This document shows, in pieces, positions 23,932-32,645 of a stretch of 64,000 bases of DNA. The first letter of the stretch is position 1. The number at the start of each line of letters is the position of its first letter. This DNA comes from Streptomyces plumbidurans (GTDB lineage: Bacteria; Actinomycetota; Actinomycetes; Streptomycetales; Streptomycetaceae). The DNA lies in the NCBI RefSeq assembly GCF_019857225.1, contig NZ_JAFJSY010000029.1, positions 55,888 to 119,887 of the forward strand, in the 5' to 3' direction. The notes under the pieces were generated by a model that was not told the origin of the DNA, searched no databases, and was given only the letters and a program-made list of their open reading frames with translations. Position numbers and translations under genes: made by a program.

Positions 23932-24783
23932 ATGACTCACCGGAGATTCACCGGACGCGCCAGAGCGCTCGCCATCGGCCTCGGCGTCCTCATACCGGGC
24001 GTGGCCGCCATCGCACCCGCGGCTGCCGCCACGACCCCCACCGTCAGCTGCACATCCGCGAAGGCGGGCCTGGCCACCAAGCTGAAGAAGGACATCGGCG
24101 CCGCCCTGACCAACCGCAAGGGCACCGTCGCGGTCGGCCTCTACGACCGCTCCACCAACACCACCTGCTCGCTGCGCGCGACGAGTTCGTACGACTCCGC
24201 GAGCGTCGTCAAGGTCACTGTCCTCGCGACGCTGTTGTGGGACGCGAAGAAGCACAACCGGTATCTGACGAACACCGAGGCGTCGCTCACCAAGTCCATG
24301 ATCACCAAGTCGGACAACGACGCGACCACCAAGCTGTGGAAGCAGCTGGGCATGACGAAGATCAAGGGCTTCCTGGCCGCGGCCAAGATGACGAAGACCG
24401 TGCCGGGCGCGAACGGCTACTGGGGCCTGACCCAGATCAACGTCACCGACGAGCAGAAGCTGCTCAAGCTGGTCACCGCGAAGAACTCGGTGCTGAGCGA
24501 CAACTCCCGTGCGTACATGCTGAAGTTGATGGGCCAGGTCATCTCATCGCAGCGCTGGGGCACGCCCTACGGCCGTCCGTCCGGGGTCACCTGGCACGTC
24601 AAGAACGGCTGGCTGCAGCGCTCCACGCACGGCTGGCGGGTGCACAGCGTCGGCACCTTCACCGGCGGCGGCCACGACTACATGATGACCGTGCTCACCT
24701 GGGGCAACAGCGACATGACCTACGGCATCAACACCATCCAGGGCGTCGCGAAGGCCATCCACAAGGACCTGGCGGCCAGCTGA
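23932..24783 (+). CDS. secreted class A beta-lactamase-fold serine hydrolase
   Basis: 283 residues. A Sec-type signal peptide (RARALAIGLGVLIPGVAAIA...AAA) precedes a serine beta-lactamase/DD-peptidase fold with all three motifs: S91-V-V-K94, S127-D-N129 and K224-N-G226. The third motif is KNG instead of KTG/KSG, and no Glu166-type omega loop (ExxLN) is obvious, so it may be a cell-wall peptidase or another hydrolase and not an antibiotic-resistance enzyme. ATG 23932 is favoured by a promoter that would give a leaderless transcript; a GTG at 23917 is less likely. Divergent from the GT39 gene. Confidence 0.84.
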   Translation: MTHRRFTGRARALAIGLGVLIPGVAAIAPAAAATTPTVSCTSAKAGLATKLKKDIGAALTNRKGTVAVGLYDRSTNTTCSLRATSSYDSASVVKVTVLATLLWDAKKHNRYLTNTEASLTKSMITKSDNDATTKLWKQLGMTKIKGFLAAAKMTKTVPGANGYWGLTQINVTDEQKLLKLVTAKNSVLSDNSRAYMLKLMGQVISSQRWGTPYGRPSGVTWHVKNGWLQRSTHGWRVHSVGTFTGGGHDYMMTVLTWGNSDMTYGINTIQGVAKAIHKDLAAS

Positions 24784-24836
24784 CCCTTCATGAGCGGGTC
24801 TCCCGCCCGTCACCGACTCGTCCTACGGTGGCGCCC

Positions 24837-25886
24837 ATGCGCCTGAGAACCGTAATCGCCACCGCCACCGCGGCCCTGGCGGCGGCCACCGCCATGACCG
24901 CCGCCGCCCCCGCCACGGCCAACACCGCCATCTCCGCCGCGGCCGTCCCCGCGACGGACCACGCCTGTTCGCCGTCCGTCTCCATCGACCGCTTCTCCGA
25001 CGCGCTCGACAAGACGACGTACGAGGGCACGTTCGTCGGCAACTTCTCCGCGCTGGCCGTGGACCGGGACGGCTCGCTCGCCGCCCTGGAGGACCGCTCC
25101 TCGCTCTTCGACCTCGACGCGAGGACGCTGCGGCCGAAGCGTGTCGTCCAGCTCGCCGACGAGAAGGGCGCCGCGCTCGACAGCGAGGGCCTGGTCGTCG
25201 ACCGGGACGGCACCCGGCTGATCACCTCGGAGACCGAGCCGTCGATCCGCCGCTACTCCCGTGACGGCACAATCCTCGACCGTCTCCCGGTCCCCTCCTC
25301 GCTGCTCGTCGCCCCCGCCGGGCGCGCCACGTCCAACCAGACCTTCGAGGGCCTGACCCTCCTGCCGGGCGGCCGCACCCTCCTCGCGTCCATGGAGAAC
25401 GCGATCTCCGGCGACTCCACGGACCTCGTCCGCTTCCAGACCTGGACCCGGACCAGGGGCAACCACTTCCGGCTCGGCGCGCAGTACGCGTACCGCATCG
25501 ACGCCGGCCTCGGCGTCCCCGAGGTGCAGGCCACCCCCGACGGCCGCCTCCTGGTCCTGGAGCGCGGCTTCACCGCGGGCGTCGGCAACACGGTCCGCCT
25601 CTATCTGGCCGACCCGCGCCGGGCGACGGACACCAGCGGCATCGAGAACCTCACGGGCCAGGCCGGGGTGCGGGTGATCAAGAAGCGGCTGCTGGCCGAC
25701 ATCGCCGACTGCCCCTCCCTGGGAGCCACGGCCAAGCAGCCGCAGCCCAACCCCCTCCTCGACAACATCGAGGGCATGACGATCACCGGCCATGACCACG
25801 GCCGTCTGAAGGTCCTCCTGGTCAGCGACGACAACCAGGGCGCGACCCAGACGACACGCTTCTACTACCTGCGCGTACGCGTCTGA
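24837..25886 (+). CDS. secreted esterase-like/phytase-family protein
   Basis: 349 residues with an Ala-rich signal peptide ending near residue 30-36. The mature part matches the esterase-like-activity-of-phytase family: FVGNFSALAVDRDGSLAALED, ALDSEGLVVDRDGTRLITSE, NQTFEGLTLLPGGRTLLASMEN, LLDNIEGMTITGH and LLVSDDNQG, consistent with a beta-propeller carrying acidic metal-binding loops. It probably acts on phosphate or phosphodiester compounds outside the cell; the real substrate is unknown. The ATG at 24837 has no Shine-Dalgarno; TACGGT lies seven bases before it, again suggesting a leaderless mRNA. Confidence 0.83.
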   Translation: MRLRTVIATATAALAAATAMTAAAPATANTAISAAAVPATDHACSPSVSIDRFSDALDKTTYEGTFVGNFSALAVDRDGSLAALEDRSSLFDLDARTLRPKRVVQLADEKGAALDSEGLVVDRDGTRLITSETEPSIRRYSRDGTILDRLPVPSSLLVAPAGRATSNQTFEGLTLLPGGRTLLASMENAISGDSTDLVRFQTWTRTRGNHFRLGAQYAYRIDAGLGVPEVQATPDGRLLVLERGFTAGVGNTVRLYLADPRRATDTSGIENLTGQAGVRVIKKRLLADIADCPSLGATAKQPQPNPLLDNIEGMTITGHDHGRLKVLLVSDDNQGATQTTRFYYLRVRV

Positions 25887-25923
25887 CACCCGCGCGTACG
25901 CGTTGACACCTGCGCGTACGCGT
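25871..25923. repeat. three tandem copies of a 20-21-bp unit around GCGCGTACGCGT
   Basis: GCGCGTACGCGT occurs at 25871-25882, 25892-25903 and 25912-25923, separated by CTGACACCC and TGACACCT. The first copy codes for the last residues of the phytase-like protein and its stop codon; the others lie upstream of the ABC exporter. Confidence 0.85.
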
Positions 25924-25957
25924 GCGACCCGTACTCCCTGCGGTTTGTTACGGAGGG

Positions 25958-25973
25958 ATGAAATCCGCTTCAT
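25958..25973. promoter_or_regulatory. ATGAA-N6-TTCAT dyad upstream of the ABC exporter
   Basis: Five-base perfect arms, 52 bp before the GTG start at 26025. Possible repressor site; no regulator gene is adjacent. Confidence 0.3.
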
Positions 25974-26024
25974 TCTGCGTTGGTGCTCTCCGGAAGATCA
26001 GGACTGCTGACGGAGGGCACCCGC

Positions 26025-29000
26025 GTGAGTATGCAACGGGGATGGGTACGACGACTGGCAGGGTACGCATGGCGCTACCCCAAGGACGTCGTGCTGGCCC
26101 TGGGCGCCTCGCTGGCCGGCATGGCCGTCATGGCGCTGGTCCCGCTGGTCACCAAGGTGATCATCGACGACGTCATCGGCGACCACAGCCGTGCCATGGC
26201 CCCCTGGGCGGGCGTCCTGATCGGCGCCGCCGTCCTCGTCTACGTCCTGGCCTACATCCGCCGCTACTACGGCGGCCGCCTCGCCCTCGACGTCCAGCAC
26301 GACCTGCGGACCGAGATGTTCGAGACGATCACCCGGCTCGACGGCCGCCGCCAGGACGAGCTGTCCACCGGCCAGGTCGTCGGCCGGGCCACCAGCGACC
26401 TCCAGCTGATCCAGGGCCTGCTCTTCATGCTCCCGATGACCATCGGGAACCTGCTGCTGTTCGTGATTTCCCTGGTGATCATGGCCTGGCTGTCGCTGCC
26501 GCTCACCCTGGTCGCGCTCGCCGTGGCCCCCGCCCTGGGGTGGATCGCCCGGCGCAGCCGCACCAAGCTGCACCCCGCCACCTGGTACGCGCAGGCCCAG
26601 GCCGCCGCCGTGGCGGGCGTCGTCGACGGCGCGGTGAGCGGCGTACGCGTGGTGAAGGGGTTCGGGCAGGAGGACCAGGAGACCGGGAAGCTGCGCGAGG
26701 TCGGCCGCAGGCTCTTCGCCGGGCGGCTGCGCACCATCCGTCTCAACAGCACGTACACCCCGGCCCTGCAGGCCGTCCCGGCCCTCGGCCAGGTCGCCAT
26801 GCTGGCGCTCGGCGGCTGGCTGGCGGTGCGCGGGCACATCACCCTCGGCACCTTCGTCGCCTTCTCCTCCTACCTCGCCCAGCTGGTCGGCCCGGTCCGC
26901 ATGCTCGCCGTGGTGCTCACCGTCGGCCAGCAGGCACGCGCGGGCACCGAGCGCGTCCTGGAGCTGATCGACACCGAGCCGTCGATGGCCGACGGCACGA
27001 AGACGCTGCCCGCGGACGCGCCCGCCACGGTCGAGTTCGACGACGTGTCCTTCGGCTACGACAACGCCTCCGGCACGCCCAAGCCGGTCCTCGAAGGGCT
27101 CAGCTTCGAGATCCGCCCCGGCGAGACCCTCGCCGTCGTCGGCTCCTCCGGCTCCGGCAAGTCGACGGTCTCGCTCCTCCTGCCGCGCTTCTACGACGTC
27201 ACCCACGGCGCCGTCCTCGTCGGCGGCCACGACGTGCGCGAGCTCACCCTCGACTCGCTGCGCGCGGCGATCGGGCTGGTTCCCGAGGACTCCTTCCTCT
27301 TCTCCGACACGGTCCGGGCCAACATCGCCTACGGCCGCCCCGACGCGAGCGACGAGCAGATCGAGGAGGCCGCCCGCGCCGCCCAGGCCGACCGCTTCAT
27401 CCGCGAGCTGCCCGAGGGCTACGACACCACGGTCGGCGAGCACGGCCTGACCCTCTCCGGCGGCCAGCGCCAGCGCGTCGCGCTCGCCCGCGCGATCCTC
27501 GCCGACCCGCGCCTGCTCGTCCTCGACGACGCCACCTCCGCGGTGGACGCCCGCGTCGAGCACGAGATCCACGAGGCGCTGAAACACGTCATGCAGGGCC
27601 GCACCACCCTGCTCATCGCGCACCGCCGCTCCACGCTCGGCCTCGCCGACCGCATCGCCGTCCTCGACAAGGGCCGGCTCGCCGACATCGGCACCCACGA
27701 GGAACTGCAGGAGCGCTCCGCCCTCTACCGCCGGCTGCTCACCGACCCGGACGAGCTGGGCGGTGTCTCGCCCGGCCACGCCCAGCCCGCCTGCCCCCCG
27801 GAGGACACCTCCGTCCGCGCGGAGCTGGACGCCGAGTTCGACGCCGAGCGCGGGGTCACCCCGCGGCTGTGGACCGGCGACCGCGAGCCCAGGGACACGG
27901 CCCTGGCGGGCATGCCGGCCACGCCCGAACTCCTCGCCCAGGTCGACGCGCTGCCCCCGGCGACCGACACCCCGGACATCGACGAGGCGCGGGCGGTGCG
28001 GCCGGAGGAGTCGTACGGCCTGAAGCGGCTGCTGCACGGTTTCGGCCTGCCCCTGCTGGTCAGCCTCGCTCTGGTCGCCGTGGACGCGGGCATGGGCCTC
28101 GCGCTGCCCGTGCTGATCCGGCACGGCATCGACCAGGGCGTCACCAGGGCGGCGCTCGGCGCGGTCTGGTCGGCCTCGCTGCTCGGACTGGTCGCGGTGC
28201 TGGTGCAGTGGGCGGCGCAGCGCGGCGAGACCCGGATGACCGGGCGGACGGGCGAGCGGGTCCTGTACGCGCTGCGGCTGAAGATCTTCTCCCAGCTGCA
28301 GCGGCTCGGACTGGACTACTACGAGCGGGAGTTGACCGGGCGGATCATGACCCGGATGACGACGGACGTCGACGCGCTGTCCACGTTCCTGCAGACGGGC
28401 CTGGTCACCGCGTTCGTCTCGGTAGTCACCTTCTTCGGCATCATGGCCGCCCTGCTGGTGATCGACGTCCAGCTGGCGCTGGTCGTGTTCGCCACGCTGC
28501 CGCCGCTGATCGTGGCCACGTTCTTCTTCCGCCGGGCGAGTGTGAAGGCGTACGAACTGGCCCGTGAGCGGGTGTCGTTGGTCAACGCCGACCTCCAGGA
28601 GTCGGTGTCCGGGCTGCGGATCGTGCAGGCCTTCCGGCGCGAGCGCGACGGCGGGCGGCGGTTCGCGGAGCGCAGCGACAGCTACCGGCAGGCACGTATC
28701 CGCGGACAGTTCCTGATCTCGATCTACTTCCCCTTCGTGCAGCTGCTGTCGTCCGTCGCCGCGGCGTCCGTGCTGATCGCGGGCGCGGGACGGATCGACG
28801 ACGCGACCCTGACGACCGGCGCCCTGGTCGCCTACCTGCTCTACATCGACCTGTTCTTCGCGCCGGTCCAGCAGCTCTCCCAGGTCTTCGACGGCTACCA
28901 GCAGGCCACGGTCTCGCTGGGCCGGATCCAGGAGCTGCTGCGCGAGAAGACCTCCACCGGGGCCGCCGAGCAGCCGCAACAGGTGCGCTCCCTGCGGGGC

Positions 29001-29765
29001 GAAGTCGCCTTCGAGGACGTGCACTTCGCGTACGGCAAGGACGACGAGGGGGAGGCCGCGCTCAGCGGGATCGAGCTGCGCATCCCGGCCGGGCAGACGG
29101 TCGCGTTCGTCGGCGAGACCGGTGCGGGCAAGTCGACCCTGGTCAAGCTGGTGGCGCGCTTCTACGACCCCACCGGCGGCCGGGTGACGGTCGACGGCCA
29201 GGACCTGCGGACGCTGGACATCACCTCCTACCGCCACCGGCTCGGCGTGGTCCCCCAGGAGGCCTATCTCTTTCAGGGCACCGTTCGTGACGCCATCGCC
29301 TACGGCCGCCCGGACGCCACCGACGCCGAGGTCGAGGCCGCGGCCCGTGCCGTCGGGGCGCACGAGATGATCGCCACGCTCGACGGCGGCTATCTGCACG
29401 AGGTGGCCGAACGCGGCCGCAACCTCTCGGCCGGGCAGCGCCAGTTGATCGCACTGGCCCGCGCGGAGCTCGTCGATCCGGACATCCTGCTCCTCGACGA
29501 GGCGACGGCCGCCCTGGACCTGGCCACCGAGGCCCAGGTCAACCAGGCCACCGACCGTCTCACCGGCCGCCGTACGACGCTCGTGGTGGCCCACCGCCTC
29601 ACCACCGCCGCCCGCGCGGACCGCGTCGTCGTCATGGACCACGGCCGGGTCGTGGAGGACGGCACCCACGAGGAACTGCTGCAACTGGACCGCACCTACG
29701 CCGAGTTGTGGCGCACCTTCGTCGGGGAGGGCGAGTCGGAGGAGCCGGTGGGGGTGGCCCGGTAG
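26025..29765 (+). CDS. full-length ABC exporter (TMD-NBD-TMD-NBD) with one degenerate ATPase site
   Basis: 1246 residues: two fused half-exporters, each with about six membrane helices. NBD1 has Walker A VGSSGSGKST, signature LSGGQRQRVALA, but Walker B LLVLDDATSAVD, so the catalytic Glu is Asp (residue 502) and the H-loop reads AHRRST. NBD2 is canonical: GETGAGKST, LSAGQRQLIALA, LLLDEATAALD, AHRLTT. One consensus and one degenerate site is the layout of heterodimeric exporters such as BmrCD/TmrAB, here on one chain joined by a charged linker (about 590-665). Likely exports lipids, peptides or drugs. GTG 26025 has GGAGGG seven bases upstream. Confidence 0.93.
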   Translation: MSMQRGWVRRLAGYAWRYPKDVVLALGASLAGMAVMALVPLVTKVIIDDVIGDHSRAMAPWAGVLIGAAVLVYVLAYIRRYYGGRLALDVQHDLRTEMFETITRLDGRRQDELSTGQVVGRATSDLQLIQGLLFMLPMTIGNLLLFVISLVIMAWLSLPLTLVALAVAPALGWIARRSRTKLHPATWYAQAQAAAVAGVVDGAVSGVRVVKGFGQEDQETGKLREVGRRLFAGRLRTIRLNSTYTPALQAVPALGQVAMLALGGWLAVRGHITLGTFVAFSSYLAQLVGPVRMLAVVLTVGQQARAGTERVLELIDTEPSMADGTKTLPADAPATVEFDDVSFGYDNASGTPKPVLEGLSFEIRPGETLAVVGSSGSGKSTVSLLLPRFYDVTHGAVLVGGHDVRELTLDSLRAAIGLVPEDSFLFSDTVRANIAYGRPDASDEQIEEAARAAQADRFIRELPEGYDTTVGEHGLTLSGGQRQRVALARAILADPRLLVLDDATSAVDARVEHEIHEALKHVMQGRTTLLIAHRRSTLGLADRIAVLDKGRLADIGTHEELQERSALYRRLLTDPDELGGVSPGHAQPACPPEDTSVRAELDAEFDAERGVTPRLWTGDREPRDTALAGMPATPELLAQVDALPPATDTPDIDEARAVRPEESYGLKRLLHGFGLPLLVSLALVAVDAGMGLALPVLIRHGIDQGVTRAALGAVWSASLLGLVAVLVQWAAQRGETRMTGRTGERVLYALRLKIFSQLQRLGLDYYERELTGRIMTRMTTDVDALSTFLQTGLVTAFVSVVTFFGIMAALLVIDVQLALVVFATLPPLIVATFFFRRASVKAYELARERVSLVNADLQESVSGLRIVQAFRRERDGGRRFAERSDSYRQARIRGQFLISIYFPFVQLLSSVAAASVLIAGAGRIDDATLTTGALVAYLLYIDLFFAPVQQLSQVFDGYQQATVSLGRIQELLREKTSTGAAEQPQQVRSLRGEVAFEDVHFAYGKDDEGEAALSGIELRIPAGQTVAFVGETGAGKSTLVKLVARFYDPTGGRVTVDGQDLRTLDITSYRHRLGVVPQEAYLFQGTVRDAIAYGRPDATDAEVEAAARAVGAHEMIATLDGGYLHEVAERGRNLSAGQRQLIALARAELVDPDILLLDEATAALDLATEAQVNQATDRLTGRRTTLVVAHRLTTAARADRVVVMDHGRVVEDGTHEELLQLDRTYAELWRTFVGEGESEEPVGVAR

Positions 29766-29837
29766 GCGACGGGGGCGGCAGGAACAGTCGGCGGGGATGG
29801 CCCGACAGACGGCGGGGGGCTCGCGGGGATGCTCGTG

Positions 29838-29863
29838 CAACCATCCGACACATGTCGTGCGTC
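29838..29863 (+). promoter_or_regulatory. ECF-sigma-like promoter CAACC-N17-CGTC
   Basis: CAACC (29838-29842) and CGTC (29860-29863) with the same 17-bp spacing and TCGTGCGTC context as the site at 23898. It precedes a small secreted protein gene by 43 bp. Confidence 0.5.
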
Positions 29864-29906
29864 CGTACACCAGTACGCTCATCGCCGGGGTACGGGAGGG
29901 ACGACA

Positions 29907-30302
29907 GTGGACAGTGGTGCGATACGGCGGCGGGCCGCGACGCTTCTCGCCGTGCTGACCGCCTCCGGACTGCTCGCCGTCGCGGGGCCGGCGGCCGACG
30001 CCATGGCGGCGCCCTCGTCCTGCGCCGGGCACAAGGTCCGCACGTTCACCTTCTCCACCGGCTCCGTGAAGCTCTACAAGAGCGGCAACTACCTCTGCGC
30101 CATCACCGTCCCCAAGCACCCCGGCTCCCGGCGCTCCATGATGGTCAGCCTTCAGGTGCGCGGCTTCGAACCCGTCGTCGACAAGGGACGGTTCACCCGG
30201 CACGCCGGACCGGTGCGCAGCTACGTCGGCCACCGCAAGGTGTGGATCAAGGGATCGGTGGGCGGCGGCTCGTACGACTCCCACGGCTGGAAGCGCTTCT
30301 GA
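29907..30302 (+). CDS. small secreted protein, function unknown
   Basis: 131 residues. A signal peptide (residues 1-34, basic IRRR then TLLAVLTASGLLAVAGPAAD) leads to a mature domain of about 95 residues with two cysteines that could form a disulfide (SSCAGHKVRTFTF and NYLCAITVPKHPG), then SMMVSLQVRGFEPVVDKG and WIKGSVGGGSYDSHGW. I recall similar small secreted proteins in Streptomyces but no function. GTG 29907 follows GGAGGG by about eight bases. It may be expressed from the ECF-like promoter at 29838, shared with the secreted hydrolase at 23932. Confidence 0.82.
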   Translation: MDSGAIRRRAATLLAVLTASGLLAVAGPAADAMAAPSSCAGHKVRTFTFSTGSVKLYKSGNYLCAITVPKHPGSRRSMMVSLQVRGFEPVVDKGRFTRHAGPVRSYVGHRKVWIKGSVGGGSYDSHGWKRF

Positions 30303-30378
30303 ACCCTCACGGCCCCTGGTGCGCACCGGAGTTGCTCCGTAGGCTCCGCACGCACATCTGACTCACAGGGGAGGGTGC

Positions 30379-31818
30379 ATGCGCAAGGCGCTCAGATGGC
30401 TGATGGCGCTCACAGTGTGCATAGGCACGCTGAGCACGGCAGGCGCGGCCACCGCCGCGGAGCCGACGGCCACGACCACCAAAGCGACCACCGACATCAA
30501 GGACCGGCTGCTCGCAATACCGGGCATGAGCCTGATCGAGGAGAAGCCGTACCCCGGCTACCGGTTCTTCGTCCTGAACTACACCCAGCCGATCGACCAC
30601 CGCCACCCGTCCAACGGCACGTTCCAGCAGCGCATCACCGTGCTGCACAAGGACGTCTCGCGCCCGACGGTCTTCTACACCGGCGGCTACAACGTCTCCA
30701 CCACACCGAGCCGCAGCGAGCCGGCCCGGATCGTGGACGGCAACCAGGTCTCCATGGAGTACCGCTTCTTCACCCCGTCCCGGCCCGACCCGGCCGACTG
30801 GTCCAAGCTCGACATCTGGCAGGCCGCCAGCGACCAGCACCGCATCTTCACGGCGCTGAAGAAGGTCTACAGCAGGAACTGGATCTCCACCGGCGGCTCC
30901 AAGGGCGGCATGACCGCCACCTACTACGAGCGCTTCTACCCGCGTGACATGGACGGCGTCGTCGCCTACGTCGCCCCCAACGACGTGGTGAACAACGAGG
31001 ATTCGGCCTACGACCGCTTCTTCACCAAGGTCGGCACCAAGGAGTGCCGCGACCGCCTGGACGCGGTCCAGCGCGAGGCACTGGTGCGCCGCGACTCACT
31101 GGAGAAGAAGTACGCCGCCTACGCCGCCGACAACGGCTACACCTTCAGCACGATCGGCAGCCTCGACCGCGCCTACGAGGCCGTCGTCCTCGACTACGTC
31201 TGGGGCTTCTGGCAGTACAACCTGCTCGCCAACTGCGGTGACGACAGCCTGATCCCGCCGAACGCGAAGACCGCGACCGACGACCAGATCTGGAACTCGG
31301 TCGACACGATCTCCGGGTTCTCCTTCTACACCGACCAGGGCCTGGAGCCCTACACGCCGTACTACTACCAGGCGGGCACCCAACTCGGCGCGCCCACCAT
31401 CCACTTCCCGTACATCGAGAAGAAGTACCTGCGCTACGGCTACCAGCCGCCGCGCAACTTCGTGCCGCGCGCCATCCCGATGCGGTTCCAGCCGTACGTG
31501 ATGCGCGACGTCGACTCCTGGGTGCGGCACCACGCCCACCACATGCTCTTCGTCTACGGCTCCAACGACCCGTGGGGCGCCGAGCGGTTCGGCGTCGGCA
31601 AGGGCTCGAAGGACAGTTACGTCTTCACGGCCCCGGGGATGAACCACGGCGCCAACGTCGCCGGTCTGACCGCCGACCAGAAGGAGCTGGCCACCGCCCG
31701 CATCCTGGACTGGGCCGGTGTCCCGGCCGCCACCGCGGCGCAGGCGAAGCCGCTGGCCACGTTCGACAAGAAGCTGGACGTGCGCGACGTGGAGCGCGAC
31801 CCGGCGCTGCGGCCGTAA
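30379..31818 (+). CDS. secreted tripeptidyl aminopeptidase-like serine peptidase (S37 family)
   Basis: 479 residues with a signal peptide (MRKALRWLMALTVCIGTLST...). The mature enzyme is an alpha/beta hydrolase of the S37/PS-10 type: FVLNYTQPIDHRHPSNGTFQ, FYTGGYNVS, nucleophile S174 in WISTGGSKGGMTATYYERFYP, and a late FVYGSNDPWG...GMNHGAN supplying the acid and His. Family members remove tripeptides from the N-termini of secreted proteins, including pro-proteins. ATG 30379 lies just after a strong GGGGAGGG site. Probably monocistronic; the 76-bp upstream gap contains no obvious operator. Confidence 0.9.
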   Translation: MRKALRWLMALTVCIGTLSTAGAATAAEPTATTTKATTDIKDRLLAIPGMSLIEEKPYPGYRFFVLNYTQPIDHRHPSNGTFQQRITVLHKDVSRPTVFYTGGYNVSTTPSRSEPARIVDGNQVSMEYRFFTPSRPDPADWSKLDIWQAASDQHRIFTALKKVYSRNWISTGGSKGGMTATYYERFYPRDMDGVVAYVAPNDVVNNEDSAYDRFFTKVGTKECRDRLDAVQREALVRRDSLEKKYAAYAADNGYTFSTIGSLDRAYEAVVLDYVWGFWQYNLLANCGDDSLIPPNAKTATDDQIWNSVDTISGFSFYTDQGLEPYTPYYYQAGTQLGAPTIHFPYIEKKYLRYGYQPPRNFVPRAIPMRFQPYVMRDVDSWVRHHAHHMLFVYGSNDPWGAERFGVGKGSKDSYVFTAPGMNHGANVAGLTADQKELATARILDWAGVPAATAAQAKPLATFDKKLDVRDVERDPALRP

Positions 31819-31860
31819 GGCCGACGCCTCGGCAACTCGCGTGCTGTGTCCGGCCGTTGG

Positions 31861-32517
31861 TCACACCGGCCGGGCACAGCCCACCGACTCCTTGCCGTCA
31901 AGCCGCACATAGAGGGCCGTGTCCGCAGGGCACCGGCTGCGTGCGGTGGTCGCCCTGACCACCTTGTACTGCGGCCGCTTCTTGCCGCTGCCGTCGCAGG
32001 CGGTCTCGCGGACCTGTCCGCTGCCCGAGCCGTAGACGCAGTCCCCGACGATGGTGCGCGGGCCGCCCCCGCCGCCCGGGTCGCCCGGGTGCGGCGGCTC
32101 CAGGTTGCGCATACAGGCGTAGCCCTGCGGGATCGCGCCGTCGCCGTCCGCCTCGGACGACGGGTGCTGCGCGCTGATGTGCAGCACGAAGTCCGTGGTC
32201 GCCGGGCACAGCGGGCCGCCGGCCGGACTGCCGTCGTGGCGCGCCACGACCCGGGCCGCCGCCCGCTCGCTGGTGCACGGCACCTCGGTGAAGCTCGTCG
32301 TACCGAACGAACTGCACTCGTCGACGGCGAGGAACACCGCCCCGTACCCCGACTGCTGAGCCGCGCCCGACCTGCCGCTCGCGGCGCTCCGCCCGCCCGG
32401 CCCGTCGCCGCCCGAACCGTGCGATCCGGACGAGGACAGGACCTGGCAACCGCTCAGCAGAGCGGCGACCAGGACCAGCAGCGCGCAGCCCACCCCCACC
32501 GAACTTCTCTCACGCAT
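31861..32517 (-). CDS. putative lipoprotein, function unknown
   Basis: 218 residues. MRERSSVGVGCALLVLVAAL ends in lipobox LSGC (Cys near residue 24), followed by a Gly/Ser linker and a Cys-rich domain: VDECSSFGTTSFTEVPC, GGPLCPATTDFVLHIS, GYACMRNLEPP, GDCVYGSGSG, ETACDGSG and RSRCPADTALYVRLDGKESVGC. The regularly spaced cysteines suggest four disulfides and a repeated small domain, possibly two related halves. ATG 32515-32517 is chosen because it starts the signal peptide. It converges on the S37 peptidase gene. Confidence 0.8.
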   Translation of the reverse strand: MRERSSVGVGCALLVLVAALLSGCQVLSSSGSHGSGGDGPGGRSAASGRSGAAQQSGYGAVFLAVDECSSFGTTSFTEVPCTSERAAARVVARHDGSPAGGPLCPATTDFVLHISAQHPSSEADGDGAIPQGYACMRNLEPPHPGDPGGGGGPRTIVGDCVYGSGSGQVRETACDGSGKKRPQYKVVRATTARSRCPADTALYVRLDGKESVGCARPV

Positions 32518-32645
32518 CGCCGACCCCCCGGATACCCCTCGCCCAGCGTGACCCGCCGCAGCGGGCACACGCCAGACGCGCGGGAGGGTTTGGGCCCATT
32601 GGGGGTTGCACGCCGGGTGTGCGGCGTATGGGCCCTACGTCCCTT

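Noticed and set aside
23932..24783. Antibiotic-resistance beta-lactamase
   Set aside because: S-x-x-K and SDN motifs are present but the third motif is KNG and no ExxLN omega-loop motif is visible, so resistance cannot be claimed.
25998..30326. 1442-codon minus-strand frame opposite the ABC exporter
   Set aside because: High-GC antisense artefact; the plus strand has all ABC motifs.
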